Positions 56,053-64,000 of a stretch of DNA of 64,000 nucleotides are shown here, in pieces. The stretch comes from Candidatus Sodalis endolongispinus. Its GTDB lineage: Bacteria > Pseudomonadota > Gammaproteobacteria > Enterobacterales > Enterobacteriaceae. The notes beneath the pieces are model-generated. The model saw only the letters and a program-made list of their open reading frames with translations, was not told the DNA's origin and did no database searches. Numbering within the stretch: position 1 is the first letter of the stretch; the number at the start of each line of letters is the position of its first letter. The stretch is from the NCBI RefSeq assembly GCF_018777395.1, contig NZ_JAFJYC010000001.1:2108001-2172000 (forward strand), in the 5' to 3' direction. The translations under genes and the position numbers were made by a program.

Positions 56053-57276
56053 TTATATTATCGCCTTGCCGTAGTCCATCGGCGAGAGGCTGAAGTAGCG
56101 CGCCACCGTCTGACCAATGTCGGCGAAGGTGGTGCGGTGGCCGTAAAAACCCGGATTGATCTTCGGGCCGTAGAGCAGCACCGGCACATGCTCACGGGTA
56201 TGATCGGTGCCGTGCCAGGTGGGGTCGCAGCCGTGATCGGCGGTGAGGATCAAGATATCATTGCCCTGCACCCGCGACATCAGCTCCGGTAAACGGCGAT
56301 CGAACAGCTCCAGCGCCGCCGCGTAGCCGGCGACGTCGCGCCGGTGACCGTAAGCGGAATCAAAGTCAACGAAATTGGTTAACAACAGCGTATTCTCCCC
56401 CGCCGCGTCCATCTCCCGCACCGTCGCGTCAAATAAGGCATCCAATCCGGTGGCTTTCACCTTTTTACCGATGCCGACCTGGGCAAAAATATCGGCGATT
56501 TTGCCAACCGACACTACCGTCCCGCCCTTCTCCTCCACCAGTTTTTGCAACACCGTGGCGGACGGCGGCGGTACCGCTAAATCGTGCCGGTTGCCGGTGC
56601 GCTCAAACTGGCCGGCTTTTGCGCCGACGAAAGGCCGGGCGATGACGCGGCCGATGTTGTAACCGCCGTCGGTCAGCATCGCGCGCGCTATCTCACACAA
56701 TGAGTACAGGCGCTCAAGCCCGAACGTCTCTTCGTGGCAGGCTATCTGAAACACCGAATCCGCCGAGGTGTAAAAAATCGGCTTCCCGGTGCACATATGC
56801 TCCTCCCCCAGTCGGTCAAGGATCACCGTCCCCGAGGCGTGGCAATTGCCGAGGAAACCCGGTAGGCCCGCCCGGGCGACCAACTCGTCCAAAAGCGCCG
56901 GCGGGAAGCTGTTTTCCGTCGCCGGGAAATAGCCCCAGTCGAACAGCACCGGCACGCCCGCTATCTCCCAATGTCCCGACGGCGTGTCTTTGCCGGAGGA
57001 AATCTCGCTGGCATAAGCATAGGCGCCGACGATTTCCGCCTGCTTATCCAGCCCCGGCGGGAAGCGCCCGGTGGATTGTTCAGCGGCTTTAGCCAGACCG
57101 AGGCGCGTCAGATTAGGCAGCTTAAGCGGCCCCTTACGCCCGTGATTGGCGTCGCCGCGCTCACAGCGTTCAGCGATATGCCCCAGGGTGTCCGACCCGC
57201 GATCGCCGAACTTATCGGCGTCCCCTGCCGCCCCGATACCAAAGGAATCCAGCACCATGATGAATACACGTTGCAT
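56053..57276 (-). CDS. deoB: DeoB, phosphopentomutase
   Basis: 407 residues, same as E. coli. Interconverts (deoxy)ribose 1- and 5-phosphate with two Mn ions. Alkaline-phosphatase fold with metal ligands in [44 protein letters not shown] and [19 protein letters not shown]. Two ATGs are adjacent (57279 and 57276); the second fits E. coli and the AGGAG spacing. Intact. Confidence 0.95.
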   Translation of the reverse strand: MQRVFIMVLDSFGIGAAGDADKFGDRGSDTLGHIAERCERGDANHGRKGPLKLPNLTRLGLAKAAEQSTGRFPPGLDKQAEIVGAYAYASEISSGKDTPSGHWEIAGVPVLFDWGYFPATENSFPPALLDELVARAGLPGFLGNCHASGTVILDRLGEEHMCTGKPIFYTSADSVFQIACHEETFGLERLYSLCEIARAMLTDGGYNIGRVIARPFVGAKAGQFERTGNRHDLAVPPPSATVLQKLVEEKGGTVVSVGKIADIFAQVGIGKKVKATGLDALFDATVREMDAAGENTLLLTNFVDFDSAYGHRRDVAGYAAALELFDRRLPELMSRVQGNDILILTADHGCDPTWHGTDHTREHVPVLLYGPKINPGFYGHRTTFADIGQTVARYFSLSPMDYGKAII

Positions 57277-57447
57277 CATTGTTCTCCTGCTTACGGCGGT
57301 ATGCCGGCCCAGCGGCCGTGCCATTACCGCACTTGAGGGGAACGGCGCGCGCCGTTCCCGCAGTTAAAGGTCGACCGCCTCACCGGCCGCCGTCGCTCGC
57401 TCGCGGAGAAAAACGGCGCCTGCCGTTTACGCCCTTGAACGGGCCGG

Positions 57448-58779
57448 CTAATCGGCCGCCGCCGTGATACGGCGATACACCACCGGTAACGCTTGCGGCG
57501 CCACGTCCCCCAGTTGGATGGCCGCGCGTACCGCCTCGGCCGCACGCAGCCAGCTTTCCTCGCTGGCGGCATGGACCACGGCCAGCGGTGTCTTGGCATC
57601 GACATAGTCCCCTAGCCGCGCCATCTCGTTTAGGCCGACACTGTAATCGATGGCGTCGCTGGCCAGCTGACGGCCGCCGCCCAATGCCACAACCGCCATC
57701 CCCAGCGCGCGGGTGTCCATGCTGCGGATATACCCCGCGCCGCCCGGAAACACCGGTTTGCTGAGCGTCGCCACCGGCAGGTAACGCTCATAGCGCGGGA
57801 CAAAGTCCGCCGGGCCGCCCTGCGCCGCCACCATCCGGCCGAAACGTTCCGCCGCCTCGCCGCTGTCCAGCGCTCGCACCAACGCCGCCCGCGCCGCGTC
57901 CTCGCTTTAGGCCAGGCCGGCGGTCACCAGCATTTCGCTGCACAGCGCCATGGTGACCTCGAACAGCCGCGGGTTGCGTTCGTCGTTGGTCAGAAACCGG
58001 ACCGCTTCGCGCACTTCCAGGGCGTTGCCGGCGCTGGAGGCCAGGACCTGATTCATATCGGTCAGCAACGCGGTGGTCCTGCAGCCCGCGCCGTTGGCAA
58101 CGCCGACAATAGCCTGCGCCAGCGCTTCCGAGCCCGCAAGGGTGGGCATCAGGGCGCCGGAACCTACCTTGACGTCCATCACCAGCGCATCCAGCCCTTC
58201 CGCCAGCTTTTTCGCCAAAATCGAGGCGGTGATAAGCGGGATCGAATCCACCGTCGCGGTAATATCGCGGGTAGCATAAATGCGCTTGTCCGCCGGCGCC
58301 AGCGAGTGGGTTTGCCCCATAATCGCCACCCCGACCCGTTTTATCTGGGCGCGGAAGCTATCGTCGTCCAGAAAAATCGCCAGCCCCGGAATCACCTCCA
58401 GTTTATCGAGCGTGCCGCCGGTGTGCCCGAGCCCGCGTCCGGACACCATAGGCACGAAGCCGCCGCAGGCGGCGATCATCGGCCCGAGCATCAGCGAGGT
58501 GACATCGCCCACGCCGCCGGTGGAATGCTTATCCACCACCGGCCCGCCCAATGCCTCACGGCGCCAATCCAGAGTATGGCCGGAGTCGCGGATTGCCAGC
58601 GTCAGCGCCACACGTTCCTGCAAATTCATATCGTGAAAATAGATGGTCATCGCCAGCGCGGCGATTTGGCCCTCAGAAACGGTATTATCGCGTACTCCAT
58701 TGACGAAAAAACGAATTTCTTCCGCACTCAGCGGCTCGCCATCCCGCTTTTTACGGATAATTTCTTGTGCCAGAAACAC
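57448..58779 (-). pseudogene. deoA: deoA, thymidine phosphorylase, single ochre codon
   Basis: 444 codons in one frame, interrupted only by TAA at 57907-57909 after MLVTAGLA (E. coli has GKLAKDDAEA there). Start GTG at 58779 with GAGGGGATACT upstream (TTG in E. coli). The phosphate-binding [17 protein letters not shown] motif, [16 protein letters not shown] and the rest are intact. A truncated 290-residue product would lack the C-terminal dimer/lid region. DeoB, DeoC and DeoD remain intact around it. Confidence 0.92.
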
Positions 58780-58856
58780 AGTATCCCCTCGGCAAAGCAA
58801 AGCGGGCCGCAGCCCGAAAAACGGCGTTCGCCGCCGCGGCGGCGCACCGTCACGGC

Positions 58857-59636
58857 TTAGTACCCGTTTGCGACAGGTTGCGCTGCCTGACCCAGCACCG
58901 TCAGCAGACTGCCCAACAGACTAGAGGCACCGAAGCGGAAATGGCGCGCATCAGCCCAACCCACGCCCATAATCTCATCGGCCAGAGCCAGATAGGCCGC
59001 AGCCTCTTCGGCGGTGCGCACGCCGCCGGCGGCTTTGAACCCGACCCGTTCGGCAGCGCCTTCCTCCATGATAGTGGTCAGCATAATGCCGGCGCTTTCC
59101 AGGGTGGCGTTCACCGGCACTTTGCCGGTGGAGGTTTTGATGAAATCCGCGCCGCCCGCAATCGCCAGCTGCGCTGCACGGCGGATAAGATCCGGCCGGC
59201 GCAGTTCACCGCTCTCGATGATAACCTTCAGCAACACCTGCCGGTCGCGGCACACGTCGCTAGCCTGTTTCACCATTTCCAGCCCGATGTGCTCATTGCC
59301 GGCGATAAGCGCCCGATACGGAAACACGATATCTACCTCATCCGCACCATAGGCGATAGCGGCGCGGGTTTCCGCCAGCGCGGTTTCCAGGCAATCATTG
59401 CCGTGGGGAAAATTGGTCACGGTAGCGATGCGCACCGCCGTGCTGCCCTGGGCGTCAAGCGCCTGACGGGCAATGGGAATGAAACGCGGATAAAGACACA
59501 CCGCCGCGGTGTCGCCCACGGGAGTGTGTGCCTGGCGGCACAGGGCGATGACCTTTTCATCGGTATCGTCATCGTTAAGGGTGGTCAAATCCATAAGGCT
59601 CAGCGCACGCTGGGCCGCAAGGGTTAATTGATTCAT
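58857..59636 (-). CDS. deoC: DeoC, deoxyribose-phosphate aldolase
   Basis: 259 residues from the ATG at 59636, the E. coli length. The in-frame extension upstream has no family similarity. Splits deoxyribose 5-phosphate into acetaldehyde and glyceraldehyde 3-phosphate. Seen: [16 protein letters not shown], the Schiff-base Lys in [17 protein letters not shown], the second Lys in [10 protein letters not shown], and [12 protein letters not shown]. First gene of the deo operon. Intact. Confidence 0.95.
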   Translation of the reverse strand: MNQLTLAAQRALSLMDLTTLNDDDTDEKVIALCRQAHTPVGDTAAVCLYPRFIPIARQALDAQGSTAVRIATVTNFPHGNDCLETALAETRAAIAYGADEVDIVFPYRALIAGNEHIGLEMVKQASDVCRDRQVLLKVIIESGELRRPDLIRRAAQLAIAGGADFIKTSTGKVPVNATLESAGIMLTTIMEEGAAERVGFKAAGGVRTAEEAAAYLALADEIMGVGWADARHFRFGASSLLGSLLTVLGQAAQPVANGY

Positions 59637-60126
59637 TGTACTCTCCAACTTACCGTTTTTAGCCCTGGGCGAATCTGCAAACAGCGCGTGTAACAAATCG
59701 TTGTTCACGCGCAACGAGGTTGGCGAGCGGACTTGGTTCCATGAAGAGCTACCCGCTGGCCATGAGACCGCGGGCGTCAGAGTTCCCTCTAGCCGCGCCG
59801 TTATCCAGTGCACGGGGTATTGTGCTCTCCCCGTATTGCGCTAACGCTATTTTTTCATATTTACGTGAAATAAGCTGCTGCAAAATCGCGTTTTATGCGC
59901 GACAACACGGAAATCATGCTGCAAACGCATTAATGCGCAGGCCAGGCCAACCCGTATCATCGCGCTGCCGGCGATGGCACCGCTCTCCCCCCCGCGACGC
60001 CCCATGATGGCCTGGTTGACCGGCCACGGTATTCAGATGAGAGCAGCCTGGCGCGCCGCCCACACACACGGGCGGGCAAGCCGCCTTCTTGGCGCCTTCG
60101 CGCCCCAGGGTGAACCTCTTTGGCGC
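59637..60126 (-). other. Gene-free region upstream of deoC
   Basis: About 490 bases. It should contain the deo promoters with DeoR, CytR and CRP sites. I see an AT-rich patch at 59845-59880 and TTGCAGC/GCTGCAAA elements near 59875-59930, but no convincing full operator. No coding signal. Confidence 0.4.
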
Positions 60127-60936
60127 TCAGCGGCGGCGGGTGTTCATACTGCGTCGGAGTCGCGGTCCGGCCAGTCCGAACAGGCGCAGGCTATTCTGAT
60201 AGAGCGCATCGGCAATCACCGCCGACGGCTCTGGGCGCAGCTGGCACAGCGCGGCAAACCGCTCCGGCCGGTTAGGCTGCCCCTGGTATCCCGACAGCGG
60301 CATATCGGGCGCATCGGTCTCCAGCAGTAGACACGTCAAAGGCAATCGCGCCATGACGTCACGGGTTTTGCTGGCGCGGGGATAGGTAATGGTCCCGCCA
60401 ACACCGAGATAATAGCCCAGCCGAACAAATACCTACGCCTGCTGATAACTGCCGGCAAAACCGTGTACCACCCCCGTACGCGGCACGGCTTGGGTCCGCA
60501 ACAGCTTGGCCAGCCGATCGTGCGTCCGGCGGGAGTGCAGTATTACCGGCAAGTCGTAGCGCGCCGCCAGACGCAATTGTGCCGTCAGTAACGATAGCTG
60601 ACGCGGCAGTTGCGGCTACGGCATATAGGCATCCAGACCGATTTCCCCGACGGCCGCCAGCGTGGCGCAATGCTGGTGCAACTGCTGCTGCAATAGGTCG
60701 ACATCCTCATCCTGATGCTGGTCGATGGCGATGGGATGCAGACCGAGCGCGGCATGCAGCATCGGGTAACATTCCGTCAGCATTAGCACATCGGCAAATC
60801 TCTCAGCCGCCACCGAGGGCACCAGAATGCGCTCAACGCCCGCCGCCGCCGCCAAATGTAAACTTTGCTGCTCCTGGCCAAAAAACGGGGGAAAATCAAA
60901 ATGACAATGGGTGTCGATAAAGCGCGGTTGGTGCAT
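60127..60936 (-). pseudogene. yjjV: yjjV, TatD-family metal-dependent hydrolase, two amber codons
   Basis: Starts MHQPRFIDTHCHFDFPPFFG at 60936, with the metal ligands THCHFD. TAG at 60616-60618 (LDAYMP-stop-PQLPRQ) and TAG at 60433-60435 (SYQQA-stop-VFVRLGYY; E. coli has Glu) interrupt one continuous frame. The other family motifs are readable: VGEIGLD, ILHSRRTHDRL, VHGFAGS, GGTITYPRASKTRDV and LLLETDAPDMPL. The C-terminus runs on as a basic tail (SMNTRRR). Confidence 0.92.
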
Positions 60937-61344
60937 GAGTCCCCCTGTCTCGGCGGCCCCTTTAGATTAGCCGGCCGAACCGTTTCTCCTAACATCATAT
61001 AACATAATGCGCCGCCCGGCGGTGACAAAACGCCCTCCGCCGCGAAAAGTCAGCAAACCACACCGCCGCTACGATAATAACGGGCTTGATACCGGCATGG
61101 CGGTGGTGTCATATCAAGAGGGAATAACAGGACGACGACCGTGATTTTTACGGGGACAATGCACGACGTGCGTACCTCTCATAGTGGCAGGTAACTGCGC
61201 ACATCGGCCGGCGTGATTTGTCGTTATCTCGTCATACTGTGGTGTTTATGGCGTCGGGGGGCGCTGCAGGAGGCGATAAGGAGGTAATGGCCGGAATGAG
61301 TACCATCTGGCCGGCGCCGTAGAGCAAATGCCATTGCCGGTGGC
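60937..61344. other. Gene-free region between yjjV and the CsbD relic
   Basis: About 400 bases with no recognisable gene; E. coli has yjjU here, and I see no trace of it. A 98-codon open frame on the minus strand (61224-61520) overlaps the CsbD relic in another frame and has no recognisable features. Confidence 0.4.
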
Positions 61345-61536
61345 TTAAAAACAAGACTTGTTGGCACAAGACGATGGCGGCTTGACCGATTTGCCGTAAT
61401 CTTCCTATAAAACGCCGGAGAGGTAATCATTGCTTCTGGCAACCCAGGCACAGTCGCTGTCAAACCACTCTGCCCACAATAACCCCATCTGGCTTTTCCA
61501 TTGTTTCCATTTGCCAACAACGATGTCGCTATTCAT
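61345..61536 (-). pseudogene. CsbD-like stress protein relic
   Basis: A short frame from ATG 61536 with a strong GGAGAGG site: MNSDIVVGKWKQWKSQMG, 43 codons, then TAG at 61405-61407, then EDYGKSVKPPSS and TAA at 61345. It aligns without gaps to E. coli YjbJ (MNKDEAGGNWKQFKGKVK...) over about 48 positions, keeping MN.D, G.WKQ.K, W, the D.D pair, D.L.G and E.YG, with TAG at a position that is Gln in YjbJ. Most other positions have drifted, so this is an older pseudogene than the others. Confidence 0.7.
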
Positions 61537-61601
61537 AAGCCTCTCCGGATATAACCGTTTAAATCACTGGCCCGAAGGCCAGTCTGGTTTCCTAGGCAAC
61601 A

Positions 61602-61763
61602 TTACCTGCCGCGACGGCCGGTGAACAGGCTTATCAGGAACAGGATAATACCGACGACGAATACGATTTTCGCGGCCAAAGCAGCCGTACCCGCCAGACC
61701 ACCAAACCCTAATGCAGCTGCAATCAAGGCAATAACTAGAAAAATAATGCCCCAACGAAACAT
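61602..61763 (-). CDS. ytjA: YtjA, small membrane protein (DUF1328)
   Basis: 53 residues, [20 protein letters not shown] to SLFTGRRGR, nearly identical to E. coli YtjA (53 residues). Two membrane helices (about 4-24 and 30-48). AAGGAGAGG ribosome site before the ATG at 61763. Function unknown; conserved next to osmY. The leader GGAGAGGCTTATG is the same as that before the CsbD relic. Intact. Confidence 0.92.
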   Translation of the reverse strand: MFRWGIIFLVIALIAAALGFGGLAGTAALAAKIVFVVGIILFLISLFTGRRGR

Positions 61764-61908
61764 AAGCCTCTCCTTACCCAAATGATGGAATAACAACTTT
61801 TGTGTTACCGGAGGAGAGGTAACAGCTCCCTCTTCCTATAACTTTACCGGCTATTTTAGTCCCTCTAACCGCTAACGGACCACGGTTAACGATGTCACAC
61901 GATGCGCT

Positions 61909-62523
61909 TTACTGGCCGGAGGTCAGGTCGTTTTTAACACTTTTCACGCCGTCCACCGCCTTGGCAACGCTTTCTGCACGGGTAATCTGCGCAGCATTTT
62001 CCACTTCACCGCTTAACTGCACGATACCGTCGGTGGTTTCAACCTTAATCATCCGCGACGGCACGCTATTATCCGCCAGGAATTTTGCCTTCACTTCAAT
62101 GGTGATCGCCGCGTCGCTGGCGTAGGTTTTAACCGAAGTGTTATTCGTTTCTTTTACATGCAGCTTGTCGCTGACGGATTTCACGCCTTTGACAGTGCGA
62201 GCTGAGGCAACGGCTTTTTCCGCCTGGCTCTGGTTGGCGACAAAACCGCTCAACGTGACGACGCCTTGATTGGTTTCGACGGAAATATCATTGCTGTTAA
62301 CGGCATCGTTGCCCACCAGCGCGCTTTTAACTTTCGCGGTAATGGCGCTATCGCCCATATACCCCGACGCTGACTTCATGGAGCTATCGATTTTCTGCCC
62401 CGTGGTATTGGCCGCGGACTTAGCATCCTGCGTCACGGAGGTATCCGCCATTGCGGTTGCGCTGGCCAGGACTGAACCCAGTACGATAGCCGTAAGCGAT
62501 TGTGCAATCTTGGTCTTATTCAT
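61909..62523 (-). CDS. osmY: OsmY, osmotically induced periplasmic chaperone
   Basis: 204 residues from the ATG at 62523; the E. coli protein is 201. Signal peptide ending ATAMA (about 26 residues), then two BON domains (about 55-125, GYMGDSAITAKVKSALV with VVTLSGFV; and 135-204, KAKFLADNSVPSRMIKVETTDG with VVQLSG-like IVQLSGEV). The end KAVDGVKSVKNDL matches E. coli. Stress-induced in relatives. Intact. Confidence 0.94.
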   Translation of the reverse strand: MNKTKIAQSLTAIVLGSVLASATAMADTSVTQDAKSAANTTGQKIDSSMKSASGYMGDSAITAKVKSALVGNDAVNSNDISVETNQGVVTLSGFVANQSQAEKAVASARTVKGVKSVSDKLHVKETNNTSVKTYASDAAITIEVKAKFLADNSVPSRMIKVETTDGIVQLSGEVENAAQITRAESVAKAVDGVKSVKNDLTSGQ

Positions 62524-63272
62524 CGATGTTTTCCTTTTATCATTCCACCCAATGCCTGGGCGATGCGCCACAACTGTAGCCTGAATAATGCGCCGCCGCG
62601 TGATAAGCCGGTCTGGCATCCAACAATTTCCGCGTCCTGCAACCTTGCAGTAACCTTCATTAAAAATGTCTGGTGATAATCACCGTTGCTGCGGTCTTCT
62701 CTCCTAATGGCCTTATTCCGTCCTGGGAACCGTGGGCGATAAACGCCCTGTGGTCACGGTCTTTAACAGCAAATTTCTCTGACTTCGCCGGGTTTATTAG
62801 CTTAATTAACCGCTCCGTCAGTGACCATTTAACTATAGACCACCACGAGTAATTTGCATGCTTAGGGAAAAGAAAATCGTCGAATTAAAAGCAGAAGCAA
62901 GGATTTAGGAACTTTCCGGTAGGGAGAGACTGACGCAACGGGAAAACCCGCGGACGACGGTGGGTTACCCGCTCAAGGAGCAACGGGACGGGAACCGCCA
63001 TTGCCATTAAAGGCGTGGCATCACCCCATCAATTGATAACCAACCGCCGCTGCCGCCCAGGCGAGGTGCAAAGGTAACGCTATTGCCGCTGCCGTCCGTG
63101 CTTAGCTTAACGGCGCACATACCGGCGCTATGACAAAGCCGGCAGAGGCCGATGGCGAAGAAGAAGCGCCGCCCGCCAAGGCAGCAATACGCAGCCCAAC
63201 GCACAGGCGCCGGGATGTTATTTCAGGCTTCAGGCGACGCGCCGTTCGGGCGGCAAACCGGGGCGCGCGCGA
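62524..63272. other. Gene-free region between prfC and osmY
   Basis: About 750 bases, longer than in E. coli. AT-rich near 62770-62900, GC-rich after 62930. Short open frames at 63007-63204 (minus) and 63152-63391 (plus) show nothing recognisable. The osmY promoter should lie just upstream of 62523. Confidence 0.4.
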
Positions 63273-64000
63273 TTAGTGTTCGCGCGTTTTATGGAACTGA
63301 ACCTCCGGGTAGCGCTCCCGGGTCAAATTCAGATTCACCATGCTCGTGGCGATATAAGACAGGTTATTACCGCCGTCGAGCGCCAAATTAAGCTCATTTT
63401 TACGCTTGAATTCTTCCAGCTTTTTGGCGTCGCCGCATTCTACCCAACGGGTAGTGGAAACGTTTACCGACTCATACAACGCTTCCACGTTGTATTCGCT
63501 TTTCAGCCGCGCCACCACCACATCGAACTGCAGTACGCCGACTGCGCCGACGATGAGATCGTTATTGGCCAGCGGACGAAACACCTGTACCGCGCCCTCC
63601 TCCGACAATTGCACCAGCCCTTTCAGCAATTGTTTTTGCTTGAGCGGATCGCGCAGGCGGATACGGCGGAACAATTCCGGCGCGAAGTTGGGAATACCGG
63701 TAAATTTCAGCTCTTCGCCCTGGGTAAAGGTGTCGCCAATCTGGATAGTACCGTGGTTGTGCAACCCGATAATATCGCCGGCGTAGGCCTCATCGATATG
63801 ATAACGGTCACCCGCCATAAAGGTCAGCGCATCGGCGATGACGACGTCTTTCCCGGTGCGCACCTGACGCAATTTCATGCTTTTTTCATAACGGCCTGAC
63901 ACGACGCGCAAAAACGCCACCCGGTCCCGGTGCCGCGGATCCATATTGGCCTGGATCTTGAACACGAAGCCGGTGAACTTTTCTTCTTCCGCGCTCACCA
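63273..64000 (-). CDS. prfC: PrfC, peptide chain release factor 3, C-terminal part
   Basis: The window ends inside the gene; about 242 C-terminal residues are visible of about 529. RF3 is a GTPase that recycles RF1/RF2. Seen: [22 protein letters not shown], the domain II-III segment [40 protein letters not shown], and the end [12 protein letters not shown], which is one residue from E. coli YPDVQFHQTREH. No lesion in the visible part. Confidence 0.95.
   Translation of the reverse strand, partial: VSAEEEKFTGFVFKIQANMDPRHRDRVAFLRVVSGRYEKSMKLRQVRTGKDVVIADALTFMAGDRYHIDEAYAGDIIGLHNHGTIQIGDTFTQGEELKFTGIPNFAPELFRRIRLRDPLKQKQLLKGLVQLSEEGAVQVFRPLANNDLIVGAVGVLQFDVVVARLKSEYNVEALYESVNVSTTRWVECGDAKKLEEFKRKNELNLALDGGNNLSYIATSMVNLNLTRERYPEVQFHKTREH

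Noticed and set aside
59840..59940. CytR/CRP operator upstream of deoC
   Set aside because: Only partial matches; not enough to place sites.
61224..61520. A 98-codon unknown gene
   Set aside because: Overlaps the CsbD relic in another frame. No motif or good ribosome site.
63007..63391. Small open frames next to prfC
   Set aside because: Opposite strands, basic and Arg-rich composition typical of random GC-rich sequence.

Overview
The window is a chromosomal segment from an Enterobacterales member. Gene content and order match the Escherichia coli minute 99-0-1 region read backwards: rapA-rluA-djlA-lptD-surA-pdxA-rsmA-apaG-apaH-folA-carB-carA-dapB-ispH-fkpB-lspA-ileS-ribF-rpsT-nhaA-dnaJ-dnaK-mog-tal-yaaJ-yaaA-thrC-thrB-thrA-thrL-arcA-creA-rob-gpmB-yjjX-trpR-slt-ettA-nadR-radA-serB-ytjB-deoD-deoB-deoA-deoC-yjjV-ytjA-osmY-prfC. 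The very high number of recent, single-lesion pseudogenes in otherwise well conserved, GC-rich genes is typical of a recently host-restricted symbiont. A Sodalis (S. glossinidius-like) genome is the best guess. This is inference from gene order and decay pattern, not from a database match.

Layout. 1-3.1 kb: the 3' part of a frameshifted rapA, then rluA. 3.2-11.5 kb: djlA, then the fully intact envelope/housekeeping run lptD-surA-pdxA-rsmA-apaG-apaH, and convergent folA. 11.7-17.4 kb: carB and carA, both dead, then intact dapB. 17.6-24.3 kb: a broken SMP-30-type gene, ispH, a truncated fkpB, lspA, ileS and ribF. 24.7-29.7 kb: rpsT, nhaA, dnaJ and dnaK with a sigma-32 promoter. 30-34.8 kb: a broken MFS transporter, a truncated mog, a dead transaldolase and a dead AGCS symporter. 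34.8-40.7 kb: yaaA, then the thr operon with thrC and thrB dead but thrA and the attenuating leader intact. 41.7-48.4 kb: arcA, a decayed IS2-like element, creA, rob and gpmB truncated tail to tail, dead yjjX, trpR and slt. 48.9-55.2 kb: ettA, nadR, radA, a dead serB and ytjB. 55.2-60.9 kb: the deo operon (deoA dead) and a dead yjjV. 61-64 kb: a CsbD-like relic, ytjA, osmY and the 3' part of prfC.

Physiology. Envelope assembly, translation, ribosome and rRNA maturation, chaperones, isoprenoid, flavin, NAD and DAP functions are kept. Amino-acid and nucleotide supply is being lost: carbamoyl phosphate (carAB), threonine (thrB, thrC) and serine (serB). thrA is kept, which makes sense because aspartokinase still feeds the DAP branch (dapB intact) for peptidoglycan. 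Regulators trpR and rob are dead while ArcA and NadR remain.

Two patterns stand out. First, most lesions are single in-frame amber or ochre codons (about 11 TAG and 9 TAA) in genes whose remaining sequence is still near wild type. Second, several genes carry short tandem repeats at their 3' ends, with unrelated units of 8, 20, 38, 48, 72 and 109 bp. In four of these (ispH, nhaA, thrC, ytjB) the unit is a copy of the gene's own tail, usually including the stop codon. No tRNA, rRNA or CRISPR array was seen.
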